64,000 nt of DNA, from assembly GCA_030068145.1 (NCBI GenBank), contig JAPJBO010000296.1, forward strand, positions 178,068 to 242,067, in the 5' to 3' direction. Shown here piece by piece: positions 43,857 to 54,384 of this stretch. Position 1 is the first letter of the stretch; each line of letters opens with the position of its first letter. The notes under the pieces were generated by a model. It had not been told where the DNA came from. It did not search any database and saw only the letters and a list, made by a program, of their open reading frames with translations. The stretch is from Diplonema papillatum (taxonomy: Eukaryota > Euglenozoa > Diplonemea > Diplonemida > Diplonemidae). The position numbers were made by a program, and so were the translations under genes.

Positions 43857-44166
43857 AAAAAAAAGCCGAAACGAAAACGGCCCTGAAACCGCCTCACTGA
43901 CTGGCTCACACTCAACGGCAGTGCGAAAGTGTCAGCCGTACAGTAACATTACAATTCAATTGTATTATCACCCATTCCACGAAAAAGTGTCACAGATTTT
44001 CCGTCTGAAAAGCAGCCCGTTTTGGGTCAAAATTTTGGAATTTTTGGGAAATTTTTTTTGGGATGGAAAGAGCTATCCCTGGCGATTATGGGCAAGCAAT
44101 CAGCTCGCGTGGCGACCAAAATCTGGCGTGCAGATGGACAAAAGGTCGGTTTTGGGGCTGTTTCCC
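43857..44166. other. Flanking repeat DNA, left shell of the nested insertion
   Basis: No gene is present. At 43969-44000 lies CACCCATTCCACGAAAAAGT, matched in inverted orientation at 52494-52524. At 43985-44140 is a segment matched directly by 52140-52290 (shared GAAAAGCAGCC and GCGATTATGGGCAAGC). A relative lies at 59950-60070 (GGTGGAAAGAGCTACCCCC). Confidence 0.5.
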
Positions 44167-45015
44167 CATAGCTGTCAGCCACAAGGTAGCCACTAGTGGC
44201 TAATTGGGAGCCACAAAGTAGCCACAAACCTTGTGGCTACCTTTGTGGCTAATTGTGCAAAATTTTGATACCGAGGAAAACCACGTGAAACTAGTTTTTT
44301 CGGCCAGAAAATGCATCTAAAACACAATTTCTGATGATTTTGACAGGTTTTTGGGCCCGAATTAGGGTAAGCTGCTTCGCCCTGGCCTCGTATCCTCAGC
44401 CGCGAGTCAGCGGCAACGTTGGCAACTCTATCAGTAACTTCGTACAACACTGCAAGTAATTCAAGGCTTGAAAAGTTCAGAAAACAACAACAAGCTGCTG
44501 CATCTTGCCAACACGGTCGCAGCACCAATGCTAATGCCATAGTTCTGGTACATTTTGAGTCAGAGAGTGCACCGGAGGAAGACGAACCCGTCGAAAGCGA
44601 TGTTGATATTTCAGACCGCAGAGTCAGTACGAAGCTGCCAATGCTTGGAATCAATTTAGTTCAAAGGGTCGCTTGTCCGCAAACCCGTTTCAGTTGCGGG
44701 GTGCATAGTCTCCAACTTTTCCTGCTAAAGGACCCAAACCACGCCGGTGACAGCCGTACTAGTAACGGCGATGCACTGATATTCTAAGATACCCAAGGTT
44801 AACAGGACAGCAACGACCCAGCAAACGGAGCATTTCACAATTACGACAGCTCTTCTACTCGGTGTGCAAGCTACCCCGTCACCAGCGAGTTTGCTTGCTT
44901 GCTTGCAAAGTGCACAGAGCTCGCAACTTCACACGACAGCAGGCATAGTTACTATGATAGTACAGCAGGAGCACACTGACAGTGTGACTGACTCCCTGTA
45001 ACAGCTGTCACTGAG

Positions 45016-45428
45016 CAGGGCTGGTTAGCCACAACTTGCCAAGTTGTGGCCCATTGGGCCACAACTTTAGCCACAATGTTGTGGCTAAATTGTGGCTAAA
45101 TGTGCAAATTTTTTGATCGAAAAAAAGACCACCCAAAACACGCTAAACACCGTTTTTCGGGTAGATTTTCGTGTTTTTTGGATGGTTTTGGGTATTCTGG
45201 GCCTCATACCCCCCCAACAGACCTCGAGTTCGCCTTTCGTGGATTCGAGTGGTTTTTGCCAACTTGCAGCCAAGTGCTGCCAGTTTCTGGGGTGACTCAG
45301 CCAGAATTCGCTATTGTTTTGCGAAATCCGCGGCGTGTGGGGGTTTTCCCGGTTGGTACTGGACCCTTTCGACAATTTCAGGTGGATTCTGTGCGAATAA
45401 ACGGGGGAAATGCTTGCCAGGCTCCCCG
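45016..45428 (+). repeat. Left TIR arm of element C
   Basis: An inverted match to 50893-51304. Terminal GCCACAACTT/AAGTTGTGGC blocks can form nested hairpins, followed by GTGCAAATTTTTTGATC, a block shared in form with element A. Confidence 0.9.
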
Positions 45429-46466
45429 GTCCCGTGCGCTGCGCAACACGGGATGGGTATCTTCGTGTCACGTGCACGTTCCAAACATGGTTCATGCTAC
45501 CGCGGTCCCGGTTTATTGCCACTGCCACTCCCAACAGCTCGAGAGTCGACTGGGACTCACCTTTCCTCTCAGCAGTCCTGATTCAGGCTGCGAAAGCTTG
45601 ACATCCTTCAATTCATGCCACTGACATTCTGAATTGAAGTTGTTCCAGCCGCGGACCTGCATGCAACGACGTTCACTCATCCACTCATCCGCTTTTTCGT
45701 TCTTCTTCGTCACGGCTTAGTTCAGTGCGAATCGCACCGAGCCTGGTCACCAGGTTGGTGCTGCTCGGAGCCGCACCCGAGGGAGATGCAGAACAGGTTG
45801 TATCACAACCGGTGCGCATCAGCTCTGCATCGCCGTGCACTGCACGGTGTAGCACTGCCCAGGCGCGGCGAGACCAGTGACCGTCATCCTGCTCGGTGTT
45901 CAGGAGGAGGTGACCCGCTTGGCAGGCAGCACCGCTGCGCAGTGTACTCTTCCGTACTCTGCACCGTGCAAGCGCCAGTCATGTGCTTACCAGACTCTCG
46001 GTTTCGCGTTCTCATCATGGCATCAAATTTGACGGTGAAATCAGCCCCCAGCCTGAGTCCAGGATAGGTTGCTTGCAATGCAACAGTTGCAACAAGTAAT
46101 CGATGAACGGAAACTTTTTACAGTAGCAAGGAACCGACAGCAAACTGGTGCACGGGTCGGTGCAAATCCTGTGCAACGGGTTTGCGGACATGATCGTGTC
46201 GCATTCGTAGTGAACTGTTGAAGTCATTATCCGCGATGACAGCCTACCCCGGGACTTGGACCGAGTCCTGCTGTCGAAAATACCACAGTGTTCAAAATCG
46301 CCGGCGATTGAATCGGTCTGGACAGCAGGCTGGTCGCCACACGGTTGCCACGTTTCTTTTTTTTTTTTTTTTTCCCGACGACAACTCGTGTCAGACTAGC
46401 CTACCCGAAGGCAGTTGATTTCTTTAGGCAAGGTTTCTCTGCCGGCGGAAGTTGTTTGGGTTAGCG
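45429..46466. other. Unassigned interior of element C
   Basis: One kilobase lies between the left arm and the retrogene tail. No ORF or RNA gene was recognised. At 46327-46353 is CAGGCTGGTCGCCACACGGT, resembling the orphan third-family end near 30681. A run of 17 T follows at 46357-46373. Confidence 0.4.
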
Positions 46467-46482
46467 TTTTTTTTTTTTTTTT
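46467..46482 (-). other. Poly(A) tail of the retrogene (16 A on minus)
   Basis: Sixteen T on the plus strand lie 81 bp beyond the stop codon of the minus-strand ORF2, as expected for the 3' end of a reverse-transcribed polyadenylated RNA. Confidence 0.6.
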
Positions 46483-46563
46483 GTCGGCCGCCCAATGTCC
46501 ACTCTCCTTACTGTCTTTCTCCTTTCCGCTAGTCGCCTTTTTCACTGTCAAATCAAGCATGCA

Positions 46564-49500
46564 CTAATCGAGATATCTCAAAACGAGGGATGACCAACGA
46601 GCCGCGAGCGGGTCGTCACATAGCGCTTTCACGCGCCTGGCCACGTGGCGGATTGTGGGCCTTCGTCTTGTCGCAAAGTCTTCGAGGAGTCGCCTCAGAT
46701 GTGGTCGGTCTTGTGGGTATGCTTCCATGATATCAGACACATCATTGTGCGTCGCGTCGTCTGCCAGCAGTACATGCTGGGCGGTTGCCATCTCCGCGCA
46801 CCGTATACAGTTGACCTTTGTGCCTCGAGGCATTACCGCACGCCGCACGATGGACTGCAGGAGGTCTGCCGCCCCGGGTATGGTCTCGAGGGAGCCGAGG
46901 GTGCTTCCCTTTGTCGTCTTTGCCGATGCCAGCTCTCGGATACTCCTCATGGCCGTCTTCGTGCGGCGGTGACGCCAGACGCGCCGCACGAAACGGATGG
47001 GGCTCTCCAGCATCGGGAACTCCTCAGCCACGAGACAGCACACAGACTTCACCCCGTTTAAAAGGTGGAGCAACTCCATGCTTAGACCCGGTCCTCTGTC
47101 CCGGAGTGCCTGGGTCGCCGCCTCGTCCGCCCGGTTGATGAAGGCGTTGTCGGCGTGCCCCTTACTCCATCGAAGGCACTGCGCGTACTCGCCTACTGCG
47201 TTGGCGACGGGGTCGCCGGGCTCTCCGCGGCGGACACGCAAGATTGCGGCCTCGCTGTCGCTGTACCACGTGACACGGTCGGGTGCGACTTCACGCCGCC
47301 GTAATGTCGTCGCTAACAGGTAGATGGCGGCCAACTCGGTCTCCGTACTCGATGTCACCGTGCCCCTCACCATGCAGCCGAACGACGTCGTGCCAATTGA
47401 CACCCCGGCGGACCCGCGTGATTCGTCTTCCAGGAACCCCCCGTCGGTCGCCACCACCATTTCCCGCGGCTCCGAGAATTCATCCGTCCCCAGTAGCGCG
47501 TCTAACCGTTCCAAAACGTCCTCTCCCTCGACCGTCGGGTGTGGCGGCCTTCGCCGGAATCCTTCGACCGGCAGTGCGCTTTTCGCCTCGTCAGGTCGAT
47601 GAGCCAGTACCGCCCGCGTTCGTTGTAGCGCCGCATATGTCTCGACATTTTGGCAGGCAAAGCCGTCTTTGCACCACGCGAAATCCTTTATCCCCCTGCT
47701 GTGGCGATGCTTGGGAAAGAGACTCGCGTGGGCTGCAACGAGCTTCGGCGCCCGCGGGTCGAAGCAAGACGAAAGACAGTGCATCGATACGATGGGGAGC
47801 ACGTGGCTGCTGAAAAAGGCGCATTTTCGCCTTGTGGAGCGGTGCACGTGGGAGTTTGTGAAGTCGACGAGGCGCGCCAGCCTTTCCATGCACTTGGCGT
47901 CATTGTCGCACCCACTCAGTCGTCCGCCCGCATGGATACACACGCCCAGCAGTCTTGCCCGGTTGGTGGTTTCACGGATGGGATCCGAGCTCCATGCGAA
48001 GGAAGACCTCGCCAGTACAACCGTCTTTTCCTCAGCCAACTCCAGGTCTTTCGATGTCGCCCACTTCTTTAGGGCCCTGTACGTTCCTTGGAGTCTTGAT
48101 CTCGTCGTACGTGCAACCAGGTCATCGACGTATGCCCGTGTTTCATCCTCGGGGGGAGGCTCGCAGGTATACAAGATGTACAGCAGCACGCTGAGGGGTG
48201 ATCCCTGGAGAACGCCGCGTTTCATGCCAACCGGCGGGGTGAAACCGTCATAGTGCACAATCGACACTTCCTGATCCTCGATGACCCTCGCTATCGTCCT
48301 CGCCCACTCGGGACCAAGCAACCTCTCGACCGTCCGAACCAGCTTTTCATGCGGTATCGTGTCAAATGCCGCGAGAACGTCGACTAGCAGCAGCAGGTGT
48401 TCATCGTCGGGCTCCGTGCCTGAACCCGATTCCAGCCATTCCTTCGCATAAAGCACTACCTGTGCTGCCCCGCTCCGGCTGCCGCACCCGAACTGGAATT
48501 TGTACCTGAGGACCACCGATTGCACGAGCGGCTTCATCTTCTGGTACAGCGTCGAGTGCAAAAGCTTTGCGAATAGGGGCATTATGGCGATCGGGCGATA
48601 CCCCCTCGGCTCCGACCTTCGCAGCGCCTTTCCCTTCCAAAACAAGAAAATCCACGACAACCGCTGGCGCGCCGGGACGCCTTCACGAACCCATCTATTC
48701 AGCTCATCCGTTGTTGATTGTACGGCTTCTTCAGACATAACTCTTAGAAACTTCGGTGAAAAATCTGCCGTTCTCGCGGTGGGCCGGATGGCTTCGATTG
48801 CCGTCCTGAGGTCTTCGGTTGTCAATGCGACTGCTTCGGTGTCCGGGGGTATGATTATCGGGGGACTGGGCGTGTCGGATTTATACTTGTTTCGGAGGAA
48901 AGCTGTAAAGGCGTCGGGATTTTCCAGCAACGGAGGCTGGTACGGAGTCGTCAGGTTGGGCGGCCTCTGCTTCATCGCGACCACGTCCAACTTCTTCCGT
49001 ACAGATCGTATCTCGGCGTTCAACAACTTCTTTTGCTCCGGGCCGGCCGCGCTTCGGAGAAGGATCCGTCGGTAGAGAGCGTCCTGCAGCCTCGCCACCT
49101 TCGTGCTTCTGGGTCGCGGTGGGGGGCTTGCACCCGTTTCATCCAGTGTGTTCAGCAAATCGGAAAAGGCCGTCTGGTCGAGGACTTGTCGCTTCGATGG
49201 GTAGATCATGGCCGGAGGCTTCTTCAGGAATTTGTCGAATCGGAGGATTAGTACGGCGTGATCGCTTCCACCGGTGAACCGTATTCTGTCCAAGCTCCAG
49301 CGCGATCTTCTCGGTACAAACGCCCTATCCAGGGATGACGCGGCGTTGGACCTCGCGAACGTGGTTTGCGACCGAACCAGCTCCTGCAGATTTTCCCTCC
49401 GTACTCGAATCTCTACTTGGGGGGTTGTCCGCGGATTAAAATCCCCGACAACTGCAACATCAGTCACACAGTCCCGAGCTCGCGACGCTATCCAGTCTCC

Positions 49501-49824
49501 AAGTCGATCCGTCAGGGCATCACGTTTGTGGCACGGAACGTATACACTTACCACTCGCAATGTCTCGCCAGCCACCTGCAGATCCGCGCTGCACGCCCCG
49601 TACCCCGAATAGCACTGTGATAGTGTAATCAGGGATTGCTTCTTTATCAGTATCGCCGTTCGGGCCAGGGGGCGCCCGTTCGCGTAGGGGCACGTACCCA
49701 CTACGACGACACTCCATCCAGCACGCTTCGCGTATTCGCGGAAATTTGTGGGCTCACGACCAATCTCGTTCACCGCCAGGATATCGCCGGCGGGTAGGCG
49801 AGCGAAAAATCTCTCAAGACACAT
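46564..49824 (-). CDS. Intact retrotransposon ORF2: EEP endonuclease, RT (YVDD), RNase H (at least 1086 aa)
   Basis: One uninterrupted frame. EEP: ILAVNEIG, VYVPCHKRD, AVVGDFNPRTT and FTGGSDHAVLIL. RT: GYRPIAIMPLFAKLLH, LLLVDVLAAFDTIPHEKL, GVLQGSPLSVLLYILY and a catalytic YVDDLVA. RNase H: VVATDGGFLEDESRGSAG (Asp), ETELAAIYLLATTL (Glu), WYSDSEAAIL (Asp) and RWSKGHADNAFINRADEA (Asp). All expected catalytic acids are present, so it may be active. The ATG at 49824 is within the EEP domain: the open frame continues upstream with VRLFLPSERSLVLLSCNASS, so the true start is further right. The zinc tail is only weakly visible (NCIRCAEMATAQHVLL). Confidence 0.9.
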   Translation of the reverse strand: MCLERFFARLPAGDILAVNEIGREPTNFREYAKRAGWSVVVVGTCPYANGRPLARTAILIKKQSLITLSQCYSGYGACSADLQVAGETLRVVSVYVPCHKRDALTDRLGDWIASRARDCVTDVAVVGDFNPRTTPQVEIRVRRENLQELVRSQTTFARSNAASSLDRAFVPRRSRWSLDRIRFTGGSDHAVLILRFDKFLKKPPAMIYPSKRQVLDQTAFSDLLNTLDETGASPPPRPRSTKVARLQDALYRRILLRSAAGPEQKKLLNAEIRSVRKKLDVVAMKQRPPNLTTPYQPPLLENPDAFTAFLRNKYKSDTPSPPIIIPPDTEAVALTTEDLRTAIEAIRPTARTADFSPKFLRVMSEEAVQSTTDELNRWVREGVPARQRLSWIFLFWKGKALRRSEPRGYRPIAIMPLFAKLLHSTLYQKMKPLVQSVVLRYKFQFGCGSRSGAAQVVLYAKEWLESGSGTEPDDEHLLLLVDVLAAFDTIPHEKLVRTVERLLGPEWARTIARVIEDQEVSIVHYDGFTPPVGMKRGVLQGSPLSVLLYILYTCEPPPEDETRAYVDDLVARTTRSRLQGTYRALKKWATSKDLELAEEKTVVLARSSFAWSSDPIRETTNRARLLGVCIHAGGRLSGCDNDAKCMERLARLVDFTNSHVHRSTRRKCAFFSSHVLPIVSMHCLSSCFDPRAPKLVAAHASLFPKHRHSRGIKDFAWCKDGFACQNVETYAALQRTRAVLAHRPDEAKSALPVEGFRRRPPHPTVEGEDVLERLDALLGTDEFSEPREMVVATDGGFLEDESRGSAGVSIGTTSFGCMVRGTVTSSTETELAAIYLLATTLRRREVAPDRVTWYSDSEAAILRVRRGEPGDPVANAVGEYAQCLRWSKGHADNAFINRADEAATQALRDRGPGLSMELLHLLNGVKSVCCLVAEEFPMLESPIRFVRRVWRHRRTKTAMRSIRELASAKTTKGSTLGSLETIPGAADLLQSIVRRAVMPRGTKVNCIRCAEMATAQHVLLADDATHNDVSDIMEAYPQDRPHLRRLLEDFATRRRPTIRHVARRVKALCDDPLAARWSSLVLRYLD

Positions 49825-50063
49825 CTTCGAGGAGGCATTGCACGACAGTAGGACTAGGCTTCTTTCGGAAGGGAGAAAAAGGCGGACGTTAGTGGACGGT
49901 ATGATCAGAGGAGGCCGTGGACGTAAGGGACCGGTTGTTTCGGTTGGTTGTTGTGACAGGGAGGGATTGACTGATGGGCTGGGTGATATTTCGAGGGAGG
50001 AATTGACTGATAAGGTTGACCTGACGTTGTTGGGGTTGTTTGTTTCCGTCTTATAGACCGTGG

Positions 50064-50783
50064 CTAATAGGAGCCCATCGGGTCGTCCCCGGGGCGCGGG
50101 TTTTCAAGCGGTGACGTCCCCCCGCCGCCTTCTCCAACCCGCTCCCCAGGCTTGCTCTTTGCCGGTGGCGACACCGACATCTCGCCCTCTCGTTCTAGAC
50201 CCCTCTTCGCTCCAACTGCGTCCTCTTTCTCCGCCCTTGCCTTTGCGCCTGTCTTCTCCTTCTCCCCTTTTCCCTTCTTGCCGGCTCCTCGCCCTTTCGG
50301 CGCGCCTCCCTTCCCTTTTTCGGTTACCTGCACTCCCTGTGGCCTGCATTCCTGGTCATTTCCGCTCTTCGACCGTTCGTCCGCTGCCTCGTCATCGGAT
50401 GCGCTCGTCTCTCCGCGACTCGCTGCTCGGGCGTACGTTCTGGGGGTCCGCGGGGCGCCCGTCTCTCCCTCCACCAAAACGCCCAGTTCCCCGAAGCGTA
50501 GCTCCCTGGCTCCAATCTTGATCTGCAGACTCTGCAGTAGGGCCTCCTCTTCCTCCTCCAGCCCTTTCACCGCAAAGGTCGTCGTTGCCCGCGTTAGACC
50601 GTACGCCGGAATCAGTTCGAATCCGCTTGTCACCCCAGCGTGGTTCAGGGCTAACTGGACTTCGTAGTCTGCCAGCGTCCTACTGAGTCCCACCACCCCG
50701 AATTCTCCTTTTTTTGAAGTGTACGGAGCCTGGGCCTTAGCCTTTTGAGAGGGAAACATGGGAACATGAATGTACCTGGCCAT
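50064..50783 (-). CDS. Retrotransposon ORF1 (239 aa), basic nucleic-acid-binding candidate
   Basis: Upstream of the RT gene on the same strand, about 240 bp from the ATG at 49824. N-terminal segment FGVVGLSRTLADYEVQLALN and ELIPAYGLTRATTTFAVKGL may form a small alpha/beta fold. It is followed by a Lys/Arg/Gly-rich disordered half (KGKGGAPKGRGAGKKGKG) and an acidic/Pro tail. Position and charge fit an ORF1 RNA-binding protein. It has no resemblance to the giant ORF1 of the 31-36 kb element and no ubiquitin-like part. Confidence 0.6.
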   Translation of the reverse strand: MARYIHVPMFPSQKAKAQAPYTSKKGEFGVVGLSRTLADYEVQLALNHAGVTSGFELIPAYGLTRATTTFAVKGLEEEEEALLQSLQIKIGARELRFGELGVLVEGETGAPRTPRTYARAASRGETSASDDEAADERSKSGNDQECRPQGVQVTEKGKGGAPKGRGAGKKGKGEKEKTGAKARAEKEDAVGAKRGLEREGEMSVSPPAKSKPGERVGEGGGGTSPLENPRPGDDPMGSY

Positions 50784-50892
50784 CCTTTAGCTCCGTTAGG
50801 TCGGGAGAGGAACGGTTTCCGGTGTGCCTTGTTGTCGGCTCCGGTTAGAAGTCCGGTTGGGGAGCTTCGTCACGTGTGGCCACCGTGTGGAA

Positions 50893-51304
50893 CGAGGAGC
50901 CTGGCAAGGATTTCCCCCGTTTATTCGCACAGAATCCACCTGAAATTGTCGAAAGGGTCCAGTACCATCCGGGAAAACCCCCACAAGCCGCGGATTTCGC
51001 AAAATAATAGCGAATTCTGGCTGAGTCACCCCAGAAATTGGCAGCACTTGGCTGCAAGTTGGCAAATACCACTCGAATCCACGAGAAGCGAACTCGAGGT
51101 CTGTTGGGGGGGTATGAGGCCCAGAATCCCAAAACCATCCAAAAAACACGAAAATCCACACAAAAAACGGTGTTTAGCGTGTTTTGGGTGGTCTTTTTTT
51201 CGATCAAAATTTTTGCACATTTAGCCACAATTTAGCCACAACATTGTGGCTAAAGTTGTGGCTAAATGGGCCACAATGTGGCAAGTTGTGGCTAACCAGC
51301 CCTG
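50893..51304 (-). repeat. Right TIR arm of element C
   Basis: The inverted partner of 45016-45428, with differences of single bases plus one or two indels. Inside it lies GTGTGGCCACCGTGTGG (50876-50891), resembling the third TIR family. Confidence 0.9.
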
Positions 51305-52120
51305 CACTGAGTGGCACTGTTACACTTGTTGCAATCAGCGTCCGAAAGAGTTCAAGGAGGAGCCAAAGATCCGAGAAAAGTAGCGGGGGCAATCTCTCAC
51401 ACGTCTTGGAAATTCCTCGCAGGCTCCTGTAGCACAGGCCCAGCCAAGGCACAAGGGAAAGTTGAAAGTGACTGACTTGCGACAATACCAGTCCAGCAGG
51501 GCAGCACGGGCCGCAGGCCCGCGGCAGGGAGCTCAAGCTCAGTCACCATCCGCCAGCTCCTGACTATTATCAGACGGCTGCCACGTTTTGTTTGCAGCTT
51601 TCTGGCAGCATTCAAATCTGTTTGGCTGCGGCGGTACTTGCCGCTCTCTCCCACTCCTCCTCTGGGGTCATTCAAGAGGCTCGGAGAGCGCCGGTCGCTG
51701 GTTGAGAGGCCCTCTCAGAGGGTTTCAGGACAGAAATGGTAAGCGCTTTGCAAGTAGAATGGGTCTGTCACTCTCGCCAACCTGAATTATGCATGATTCT
51801 GTGTGCATAATGCCTACTACTACTTTAGTAGCAGTAGCGGTTTAGTAAACCGTTTACCAATGGTACCCCAGGGTGCGCAACCAGGATGCCGAGCCCAGGG
51901 TGTAGCAACTAACCCGTATTCTGGCCCAAAACCCTGTCAAAATCGTCAGACAACGTGTTTCAGATGCATTTTCTGGCCGAAAAAGTTAGTTCCACGCGGT
52001 TTTCCGTGATACCAAAATTTTGCATAATTAGCCACAAAGGTAGCCACAAGGTTTGTGGCTACTTTGTGGCTAAATGGGGCCACAATGTGGCAACCTTGTG
52101 GCTGACAGCTATGGTTTCCC

Positions 52121-53950
52121 CCGGTCCGATTTTTTTTTGCGATTTTTCGGTGTGAAAAGCAGCCGTCTGGAAATTATTTTTGAGGTCTTTTTGGGAAATC
52201 TTTTGGTTTTCGAGTAGTTCTGGGATGCGCGATTATGGGCAAGCTGCCAGCTAGCCCAGCGATCAAAATCTGACCCCCTCCTGGATGCAGAGAGAAAAAA
52301 AACCGATCTCCAGGACCCCATTTTTTCGGGTGCCGACCTCCATTTCCGGGGGGGGGGTCGGTCAAAATTTTTATCCGACCAAATATTCGGAAAGCCCTGT
52401 CCTCAACGGATTCAAACGTGTCCTCAAAATCTCGAAACCGACCATTTTCGGACCTGCAGATGGAATTTTTCGGCAGAAATCCGAAAAAAGCCGAAATCTG
52501 TGACACTTTTTCGTGGAATGGGTGTTATACGGTTGGGATGCGCCGATTCCCCGAAAAAAAAGTTCAATTGTATTATACGGTTCAATTGTATTATACGGTT
52601 CAATAGTAATTAGCCCCCCCCGGTAACCCCAGATTTATCAGTGGTTCCCGTCTGCCGCCAGCGCTCTCTCTCCAAAAGAGAAGCAGTAAGTTCGTCGGAC
52701 TGCGGTCGCCATGCTGTTGGAAACTCTGATACTGAGCAACAGCCCCAGAAAAAGTGAACCTTCGGCCCAAGTTAGGGTACTCTCTTCCAAGAGTCTTGCC
52801 AGGTGTTGGTGGAAACACCCACGGCATGCACCAGTTGGGTATTTCCGACCCGGTGCACGAGAAATCAGGGCTCGGAGTCCTAACTGCGGGCTCCAACCTT
52901 TCGCTTGTTGTGTGAAGGTTTTCCCTTCAGTTTTTGCTCGGAGTTGCATTGTACTCACACTGTCACCGTGACTGTGTCATTTAGTCACGACAACAACGTG
53001 TTTCTAACAGGCAAGCTGCACTTCAATTGTAATACACTAGTGTTTTTTGGGGGGGGTCTGAGACCCCCCAATTCCACGCCGTGTATCGTTATATTACAAT
53101 TGAACTCAATTGTAATTGGCCCCCCAGTAGCTAAGTCTCGCACTGTCTTTTCGGCATTTTTGCCCCCCTACCCCAGGGTTTTCACCAAAAAAAACTTTTC
53201 GAAATCTCTGCCATTCTGAGCCATCGAGCCACCAGTGGCTGCCACTGACTGCAGTGGCTGTCCCCCACACTGCGTGACACGTTTGTCAAGTTGTCAGTGA
53301 CTGTTGTGAAACCTTTGTAGGCTATTACGAGCCACTGCGCAAGCGTACTAAGTAGCGTGATGAACCCGGTTTTGTCATCAGTGGTCGGCGGGTCGCGAAG
53401 GGCGACGCCCAGTGCTGTGGCGTCGCCATCTCGAGATCTACTGCTGCGGCCTGCCGGTCGTAGAAGATTCCGCAAAATCAGTGGAGAAGTAGACTCCTAC
53501 TGTAGAGTGATTTTGGAACGACCCGTAGTGTAGGTGGCGCACGTCGGCGGAGCGTTTGTAGGTGGCGCTTTGGTGGGCGCCCTTGGACGAAATCGGCTCG
53601 TGCAGCTTGGCTACGTGTTGTCCGGACTGTCTCCGTCTTGGCCGCATGACAAGGCGACTTCTGTAGAAGAAAGAAGAGAAGAAAAAGGCCGCTCCTGGTC
53701 CAGGAACGTGACGGTCAACCACAGCTTGCAAAGCTTGAGTCGGAGGCAGCACAGTGCCACAACCCCGTCCGCTCTGCCCTGCGGCTGACCGTCTCGACGA
53801 GCTTGCGTTCAGCCGCGAATCAGCGCGAGCGCCAAGAGGTGCGCCAAGCCTTGATGCTTTAGTCTGGGAAATCGGGAGCCACTTGACCCGTAGGCCCGTG
53901 GCTGCAGTACCGCCGAACACGTGAAGCTTGGCTCCCGTGTATTTAGCCCC
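52121..53950. other. Repeat-rich intergenic, several MITE ends, no gene
   Basis: The right shell of the nested insertion is 52140-52290 (direct) and 52494-52524 (inverted). At 52561-52610 are two copies of a TTCAATTGTATTATACGG unit. At 53046-53072 is a G/C hairpin (GGGGGGTCT/AGACCCCCC). At 53128-53147 is an end related to element B. At 53190-53240 is a block shared with 30375-30422 (CTTTTCGAAATCTC, CATTCTGAGCCATCGAGCC). At 53480-53920 an open minus frame lacks any recognised domain and ATG start. Confidence 0.5.
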
Positions 53951-54030
53951 CCCCTGCAGATGGTAAAACCCGAAGGTATGGAAATTGCAGTGTTGATTTT
54001 GCCATAATATTGGTAAAGGGTGGTAATACT

Positions 54031-54256
54031 AATAGTGCTTGAATGGGCAAAAAGTTTGGAAATAGTGCTGGAATGGGCAAAAAGTTTGGAAATAGTGCTG
54101 GAATGGGCACAAAGTTTGGGCAGAGTGCTGGAATGGGCAAAAAGTTTGGGCAGAGTGCTGGAATGGGCAAAAAGTTTGCGATAGTGCTGGCATGGGCATA
54201 AAGTTTGGAAATAGTGCTGGAATGGGCAAAAAGTTTGAAAATGGTGCTGGAATGGT
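54031..54256. repeat. 30-bp minisatellite (about seven units)
   Basis: Units of the form AATAGTGCTGGAATGGGCAA plus AAAGTTTGGA recur every 30 bp, with GCAGAGTG and GCGATAGTG variants. Because 30 is divisible by three, each frame gives a 10-residue peptide repeat; there is no sign of translation. Confidence 0.85.
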
Positions 54257-54384
54257 AATTGGCCCCGGCACAGACTTCACTGAGTTTGCTCGTCTTGCTT
54301 GCAAATTGCGCGGCGGCCATTGAGTGACCTTAGTTCACTGACCTACACCAGGAGAAGCAGCTTGCAAACTTTGCAGCAAAGTGA

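Larger units (their letters stand above)
45016..51304. mobile_element. TIR element C (6289 bp) containing an intact EEP-RT-RNase H gene pair
   Basis: The ends CAGGGCTGGTTAGCCACAAC / complement are flanked by 7-bp CACTGAG (45009-45015 and 51305-51311). The TIR arms are about 412 bp (45016-45428 and 50893-51304) and about 95 percent identical by eye, so the element is young. Inside, on the minus strand, are an ORF1 (50783-50064) and an ORF2 (49824-46564). The right arm ends only about 110 bp from ORF1. The retrogene may have jumped into a small TIR element, or the TIR element may carry it as cargo; no retrotransposon TSD was recognised inside the arms. Confidence 0.85.
44167..52113. mobile_element. 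TIR element A, copy 2, inverted and split by a 6.3-kb insertion
   Basis: The outer ends CATAGCTGTCAGCCACAAGG and its complement are flanked by 7-bp GTTTCCC at 44160-44166 and 52114-52120. The left part 44167-45015 matches the reverse complement of 29.3-30.17 kb. The right part 51305-52113 matches the reverse complement of 28.5-29.3 kb. Without the insertion and its TSD it would be about 1650 bp, close to copy 1 (1666 bp). The break point is the sequence CACTGAG, present twice. Confidence 0.9.

Noticed and set aside
53438-53920. A 160-codon minus ORF
   Set aside because: No ATG start, no recognised motif, and it lies between MITE ends.
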